This document shows positions 59,201-64,000 of a stretch of DNA of 64,000 bases, piece after piece. Position numbers and translations under genes: made by a program. The DNA lies in assembly GCA_933228895.1 (NCBI GenBank), contig OW121852.1, positions 60,988,872-61,052,871 of the forward strand, read 5' to 3'. The notes beneath the pieces are model-generated. The model saw only the letters and a list, made by a program, of their open reading frames with translations, was not told the DNA's origin and searched no databases. Position 1 is the first letter of the stretch; every line of letters starts with the position of its first letter. This stretch comes from Platycnemis pennipes (taxonomy: Eukaryota; Arthropoda; Insecta; Odonata; Platycnemididae).

Positions 59201-61755
59201 AAAAGGTGCTTGGCTACCGCCGATGATATTCTCGGAATTCAGGGTACCAAAGTCATTTTTGATGCCACAAAAGTACCTACTTCAGCGATACTATTACTCG
59301 ATTAGGGAATTATTGGAAATATGTTCTTCAATATGTTTGTTAAATACAGCGTTTTAAATTAATAAAATATTGAAAAATATACATGCAACAGATCCTTCTG
59401 CATTGGTCTTTAGGACCTGCTTATAAAATATTATGAAAAGTAACTGCTAACCTCTACTAACATCTACCTGTAATTACAACTAGTTACTTTAAAAATGTTA
59501 TTGGTACTTTTAACGGAATACACATTTAGAAGAGCAACTATAACTTGGCTCAGCTGCTTTGTCTTGGAACTTTCCATATTCTGGTAATAATCACAAAGCT
59601 TTAGGAATGTCTCCATTTTAAAGCGCGGTATCCTCGCTCAATAAAACGCTTCCGAAGAGATAGCCCATAAATTTTCCTGGCGAAAAAATTGAGAACCTAT
59701 AATTTATCCCAAATCCAGTGCAATGGATTTGGGATGAAAATCAATCAAGAGAAAATTAAAATTGCGATATTCTCGAGAAAAAAAATGAAAAAACTTGGGT
59801 AATATTAAACTTGGAGAGCAAATCCTACAACAGGTAAAACAGCTTTTGAGTGGAAAGTTGGACAAAGATCGGTGTAGAAATAATGACGGTAGGAGAAGGT
59901 GTACCTTAACAAAGCACATACAACAGGGAACGTATGACAAGAACCTTGATTTGGGTTTTGAAGATAAGGTTAGTGAAGGGCTTGATGCGGAGCGTGTCAG
60001 AGACATATATCTACGGCATACCCTGCAAGCCACCTCGAGGGTGTGTGGCAGGGGGTGCATCCACACCAGGAACAATGACACAACAAGCAAAAATGAACAA
60101 CAAAACAAACATCACACCTTTAAAAGTAATTAGGGGAAAAAAAAGAAAAAATTATCAAATCTCAATCATGCAGGACACACCCACGAATACCATGCATGAC
60201 TTGAGACCCGGCACCAATTTCATAGATACTCATGCATGCAAAAAAAGCAATGCATGCAGTCACACCTTGATTTGAACATGCAGGAAATAAAAAAATACTA
60301 TCGACCTACTATTAATACCTGAACCTAAATACTCTAAATCGGTTATAACTATAACCGATTTACGCGATGTCTAACGTTCTGATCTCGAATCGTAAGTGGA
60401 AAAAATGACATTTCAAACCTGTCCGTCCTGCAATCTATCTCCTTAATTTTATTAGAATTATCGAGCCTACCATAATAAGTCGGAGCCAGCAATATATGAT
60501 TAACGTCATTAATGAAATGTCCCTCCTTAAATTTTCCCAGAAGATTTAGTCTATAATTCAGCCTGCGTTGTGACAGCGATTCCCATCCCAATTCGGCTAA
60601 CATACCAGACACACTGCTTTCCCTATCGTAACACCCTTTTACATATCTCGCTGCTCTTCGTTGTACTCGATCTAATTCGTAAATTAAGCCTGCTTCATAA
60701 GGGTCCCATATACTCGCAGCATGGACAGTAGGGGGAGATAATAGGAAAATACTTCGAAATTTTGCTGTAGAGGAAAATGGAGAGGGTAAAATGTATGGAA
60801 AGAAGGATGAATGAAGAGGTGCTGAACGTGGTGAGTTTAAAGCAGTCGGGATTATCTCAAATAGGTAACCAAGGAGTCACGTGGTACAAACACCATCTAT
60901 TCACAAATTTTGGTTTGTATGAATCGTTTGTGATAATCTTTTACACTGTTTTCACAAGAGATTTTCTCACCCTCGATCCATGTGACGGATGAGAAAAACT
61001 CAAGTGAGACTGTAATGAGCGATTCAAACAACACCATTCGCGCGTGTACAACGTGACTCTTTAATTACCATTCGATATAATTTTTACGATTTCGAACAAC
61101 CTCCGATGCAGAAGAAAGAAAATTGTTGACAGAAATAATAAAAAGGCAGAGTAGGTGGATGAAATATGTACTCCGAGACGACAGAATGCTGAAGGTCGCC
61201 AACGAAGGTAGAATTCTGAAAAGATAATCTAAGTAAAATGAAGAGGATCAACATTATGCCGGCTTGAAGAGAGAAATAATGTAGTAGTTGAGAAGGTAGA
61301 TGAATACAATACAAGCAAGAGTAGGAATTCACCGTCAACTCCTACCCTAACAGACAAAAAAAAATAGAAATAGGTAATTAGGGGTAAAGAGGCACTCTAT
61401 TTCACACCGTTACTTTTGTTTGAAAAATATATCTGTACCTAATCTTCACGTGCTCCAATATGAACACCTTTTTAAAGGCCTTTTCTTGATATGTACGAGT
61501 ATCCACCATACCTCCCGTAGTCCCGTATGATAGTAACACAGAAATCACTCATTCTACCGTTTAAATTACCCAATATTTCATCAGAAAAATTTTATTTCTT
61601 CCCCTTTTGAAGACACCGGAGGCGTATAAGCTGTCAGGAGTCCGCCACATTGCAATTTGCCCAGGTTCGACTGAAACGGACCTCAGCAAGGGAATCCCAA
61701 AGGAGTTGTTCGACGCCATGGAGAAATCTCTGAATATTAAACTCAACATGCAAAG
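53236..61755 (+). CDS. SDR gene D: HPGD-like NAD+-dependent dehydrogenase (exons 1-5; exon 6 not found)
   Basis: Exons are 53236-53328, 54154-54277, 55460-55566, 58486-58659 and 61613-61755, with the same sizes and phases as gene C. The glycine motif is TGGAAGIG (11-18). Asp36, Asn64, NNAG (90-93), Asn107, Ser138, Tyr151 and Lys155 (YIASK) are all present. Position 148 is Trp and 185 is Ser. The start was chosen at the ATG matching gene C; the frame is open further upstream but only into the leader. Exon 5 ends with a good donor (GGTAAG). The last exon, about 45 residues in paralogues, is not seen between 61756 and 64000, so it is outside the window or lost. A hAT-type element begins 13 bp after exon 4. 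Closest paralogue is gene C. Confidence 0.88.
53449..53890 (-). mobile_element. CR1/Jockey-type LINE 3' end
   Basis: The minus strand reads ILKTPAYFARFDQINKIREI and DCRTDRFKMAFLPRTIREQN. The 3' terminus at left reads CCCTGCAAGCCACCGCGAGG..GTGTGTGGCAGGGGGTG, after a short TCTAC tail. In gene D intron 1, antisense. Confidence 0.7.
55960..57660 (+). mobile_element. non-LTR retrotransposon (LINE) remnant with RT and C-terminal region
   Basis: The plus-strand frames give GEEQFGFKRGRGTREAI, a degraded IDL.IAFERVKW block, RGVRQGRCLSPTLFNICIDE, TRFAFDMVILAD (catalytic FADD changed to FAFD), and then CCVWSVMLHGCETWTLGRRE and MQVWRRLERAKWMDRVR. It ends with a TGATGATGAAG tail near 57655. It has stops and frameshifts, no endonuclease domain, and is purine-rich on this strand. 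Clade uncertain (RTE/L2-like by the CETWTL block). It occupies much of gene D intron 3. Confidence 0.8.
57661..58485. other. gene D intron 3, last part: no gene; 3' end aligns with gene C intron 3
   Basis: 58395-58440 (CGATAAAACTGTTCGCAATC) aligns with 46316-46345 of gene C. The acceptor regions (TTTACTTTTTGCTCCAG) are the same. A short direct repeat, TCAGAGCAGTGTATA, lies at 57849 and 57881. Confidence 0.45.
58672..59583. mobile_element. hAT-type non-autonomous element with 8-bp target duplication
   Basis: It begins CAGTGATGGGA and ends CCATATTCTG, with degenerate inverted ends of hAT type. It is flanked by exact GTAATAAT copies at 58664-58671 and 59584-59591. Interior motifs such as GTAACT and TTACTTTTT are typical, and no transposase is present. 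Gene C lacks it: after the same donor, gene C continues directly into the sequence that follows this element in D. The left target copy overlaps the last two bases of the GTGAGT splice donor. Confidence 0.8.
60003..60735 (-). mobile_element. CR1/Jockey-type LINE 3' end, longest antisense copy
   Basis: The minus strand reads YELDRVQRRAARYVKGCYDR, ELGWESLSQRRLNYRLNLLG and EIDCRTDRFEMSFFPLTIRD. The 3' terminus at 60017-60058 is CCCTGCAAGCCACC..GTGTGTGGCAGGGGGTG. In gene D intron 4. Confidence 0.75.
60838..61090. mobile_element. MITE, second copy of the 38248 family
   Basis: The left arm GGGATTATCTCAAATAGGTA then ACCAAGGAGTCACGTGGTAC matches 38262-38310. Internal GATGAGAAAAACTCAAGTGA matches GAAGAGAAAAACTCAAGTGA in the first copy. 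The right arm is eroded. Confidence 0.65.
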
Positions 61756-64000
61756 GTAAGTAGAAAATAGCTCATTCTCTGCTCTCTGTTTCTCCCACTC
61801 TTCTAAAAAAACTATGCCTAACCGATAAAAAGATAAAACGCGGGCAACGTGTAAGCGTTTGCGATAAATCTGGATCATATGGGTAGACTACGATACTGCG
61901 ATATAACGTGCACGATAGTAGACACCGGAACAATATATGGAGAGGGACGCCAATGCAATATATTAGTTCGTGATATTAATTGTACTTGACTGCGATGACA
62001 TTCGATTGCTAAACTCGATTTACACGTATGAATTTGTGAAGGCCAACCGCGATGCGATTTCAGGTCGATACAGGATGTGTGTTGAACACCATCAATCCAT
62101 GTTCGAGCTATTAGCAAAATATAAGTTTGTCTACTTTCCAGAGGAGGAACATCCAGCATTATCTCAAAGTTGCCAACGGAAAGCGGAGTTCGGTATGAGA
62201 CCGGGAATTTAAAGAGCGGTGTAAGTAACGTACACGGAATGTGTAATCGCGGTCATATAAAAAAAATTCAAATATTGAATTACTAAACTTGAAACAATAA
62301 TAATGATAATTCCTAAAAGCTACAAACAGGCTTTACGACACTACTCGTGAATGTATATTTAAATAAAATAAGTCCTTTACACTTGTTGACAGAAAATGAA
62401 AGTAGCTGGATAAGCGTGAAAACAATCCCCTTAACCTAATGTAAATGATAGTAAGAAATCCTAAAATACTTAAAAGCTCCTATTAAATTACCTTGCTTGA
62501 AGACAAAAAATACCTAGCCCTAACTTAGTGACCACTAAAAAAAACGAAATGATGATCGAAAAAGAAGTCTCTTTTAATCCACAAAGACCTGTCCCTAGAA
62601 CACTAATGAATTACGAATAATATCCTACAAATACTATCATTAATCTACCCAGAAGTATGAACTAAGCTAACTCCCAACCCACATATAGGGAAAAAGTGGA
62701 AACTTGAAAAAAATTAGAGGGACAACTTGGCGCATACTTCTCAATCTACCGAAGAGTCGGAGGGTATCGTGACATAATATAATATTTATTATTACGGGCA
62801 TCTGCCCAATATGAAATAACGAAATTTTGATCTGAAGAAATGCATAGAAGTTTAAGAGCGCATTTTCTTCCCGAATGTATCGTTTTTTATTTGTTACCAG
62901 AACGATAAGCCATGAGGGAGCAGTTAAGCAGGAAACGATTTGGTGCAAACACAACGAAGCGATAGCGACATATCGCGAATCTTACGACTGCCACACAGTG
63001 GCGGATTCAGGGGGGGGGTCACAGGGGTCATGACCCCCCCCCAAATTTTCACAAAAATTTCTATTTTTATTAGTTTAGTAGTTTTTGTATCCTTGTAAAG
63101 GATTAAAGGGAGTGTCTATGCAAATGCATGGCTACAAGTCCCAAACGTGAGAGAAGTATGAGTTGCATTTATCGTAGAGCGTAGCACTTCATACTGTAAA
63201 AAACAAGTTCAAAAATAAAATAAGCTGTGTCCCAACTCGTTAGGCATTAGGGAGCATGGATTTGGGTGCCTAAAATTTATCTGGCTAACCCAAAAGGGAG
63301 CATAAATTAGGACATCCTTACGCAGGTATTGCCATCTGCTGGGATCGAAACCGATGAAAAACAAGAGAATATGAAAGGGATGACAAATGATGTACAAAAT
63401 CGTATACAATCCATATTGTTAACTTTCTCATGCCACAGTGTATAGACAGAATTTAATTTGAGTTTAGGGTACCGTAGATTAGCATCTTGTCATATTTTCC
63501 GTAATTTAGGTAATACATTAATGTATTACCTAAATTACGGAATAAATTTATTTTACTGTGGAACAATTCGGCCTTCTCCTACTTCTGAATGAATCTCCCC
63601 GTCATGTCACTACTCCCTATACCGATATTTTATTGTGATAAACGAATCAACATGACTTATTTTAAAAATATCAACAAAATTTCAGCCAAAATACTTTCAC
63701 TCGTTGGTAGCCATCTTCATCGAGTCCACTGCTCTCGCTTTGAATCATGGGAAAAGGATGCACTCGTCGATGCCCAAATCTGGCGGCTGAAATAGGTACC
63801 TAAATCCGCTCCCTTATGATGCCTAACGAGTTGGGACACCTTTCCAAGATGGTGTCCTCCCTAAATTCTGGGATGGTACCTATCTGGTGAATTGGTACAC
63901 AGGTATAGAGCCCGCGTAGTCGGAAGTGCCTCAGTGCTTTCGGCAATGTTCGGCAGTTTCCAATGTCTCGTGATAAGCTCGTGGAGCTCGACTGACAGAC
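61756..64000. other. sequence after gene D exon 5: intron or 3' flank, no exon 6 found
   Basis: The first about 130 bp align with gene C intron 5 (GATAAAACGCGGGCAACG against AATAAAACGTGCGCAAAG). A CAGTGGCGGATTCA repeat end with G/C runs lies at 62998-63050. No match to the exon 6 pattern (PENVA, then IWV) was found. A perfect palindrome lies at 63497. Confidence 0.45.
63497..63542. repeat. perfect 46-bp palindrome
   Basis: Two 23-bp arms with no spacer, TTCCGTAATTTAGGTAATAC.. on the left, centred on 63519/63520. Every pair was checked outward until T63496 and T63543 fail to pair. It is AT-rich and non-coding. It could be a young hairpin of a transposon end or a replication-generated inversion. 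Confidence 0.85.

Noticed and set aside
7495..61755. calling the genes true 15-hydroxyprostaglandin dehydrogenases
   Set aside because: The fold, cofactor and catalytic residues agree, but the pocket residues at 148 and 185 do not. Only HPGD-like is justified.
63497..63542. palindrome as a transcription terminator
   Set aside because: No U-tract logic applies to RNA polymerase II genes, and it has no fixed relation to a gene end.
1..64000. CRISPR array, operon, phage or bacterial defence system
   Set aside because: No regularly spaced short repeats and no prokaryotic gene organisation. All coding evidence is intron-split or transposon-derived.

Overview
The window looks like nuclear DNA from an arthropod, most likely an insect. 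Genes are split by long AT-rich introns with GT-AG boundaries. About 95% of the sequence is intronic or intergenic, and it is packed with animal-type repeats: CR1/Jockey-type LINEs, a Penelope-like element, mariner, hAT and Harbinger-like elements, tRNA-derived SINEs and a 5S-derived SINE. Nothing bacterial, viral or organellar was seen. I cannot name the species from sequence alone.

The real gene content is one tandem, same-strand array of four paralogous short-chain dehydrogenase/reductase (SDR) genes that resemble NAD+-dependent 15-hydroxyprostaglandin dehydrogenase (HPGD). I call them A to D. A (7495-14528) lacks its first exon in the window. B (17106-32261) and C (36314-48539) are complete, at 260 and 259 codons. 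D (53236-61755) has exons 1-5, with exon 6 missing or beyond the right edge. All follow one six-exon plan with fixed phases; exons 1-4 are 93, 124, 107 and 174 nt in every copy where they are visible. Numbered from the start codon, the SDR landmarks fall where human HPGD has them: the glycine-rich motif at 11-18, Asp36 (NAD choice), NNAG at 90-93, and the tetrad Asn107, Ser138, Tyr151, Lys155. So these look like active enzymes. The residues recalled to line the prostaglandin pocket (148, 185) are all different, so the substrate is unknown.

Layout: 1-7494 is repeat-rich upstream DNA, including a LINE split by a solo LTR and a MITE. Gene A occupies 7.5-14.5 kb. A short intergenic stretch leads to a TATA box at 17046 and gene B. 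The 32.3-36.3 kb interval holds LINE and DNA-transposon debris. Gene C follows, with a deleted mariner in intron 3. The 48.5-53.2 kb interval holds a Penelope-like element, a MITE and a 5S-derived SINE. Gene D has a LINE in intron 3 and a hAT-type element next to the exon 4 splice donor.

Genes C and D are the youngest pair: parts of their introns and promoters still align, so C can serve as the empty-site reference for insertions in D. Gene A is the most divergent. The most notable points are the enzyme family expansion with its altered pocket, the Asn64 substitution shared by B-D, and several transposon insertions with clear target-site duplications.
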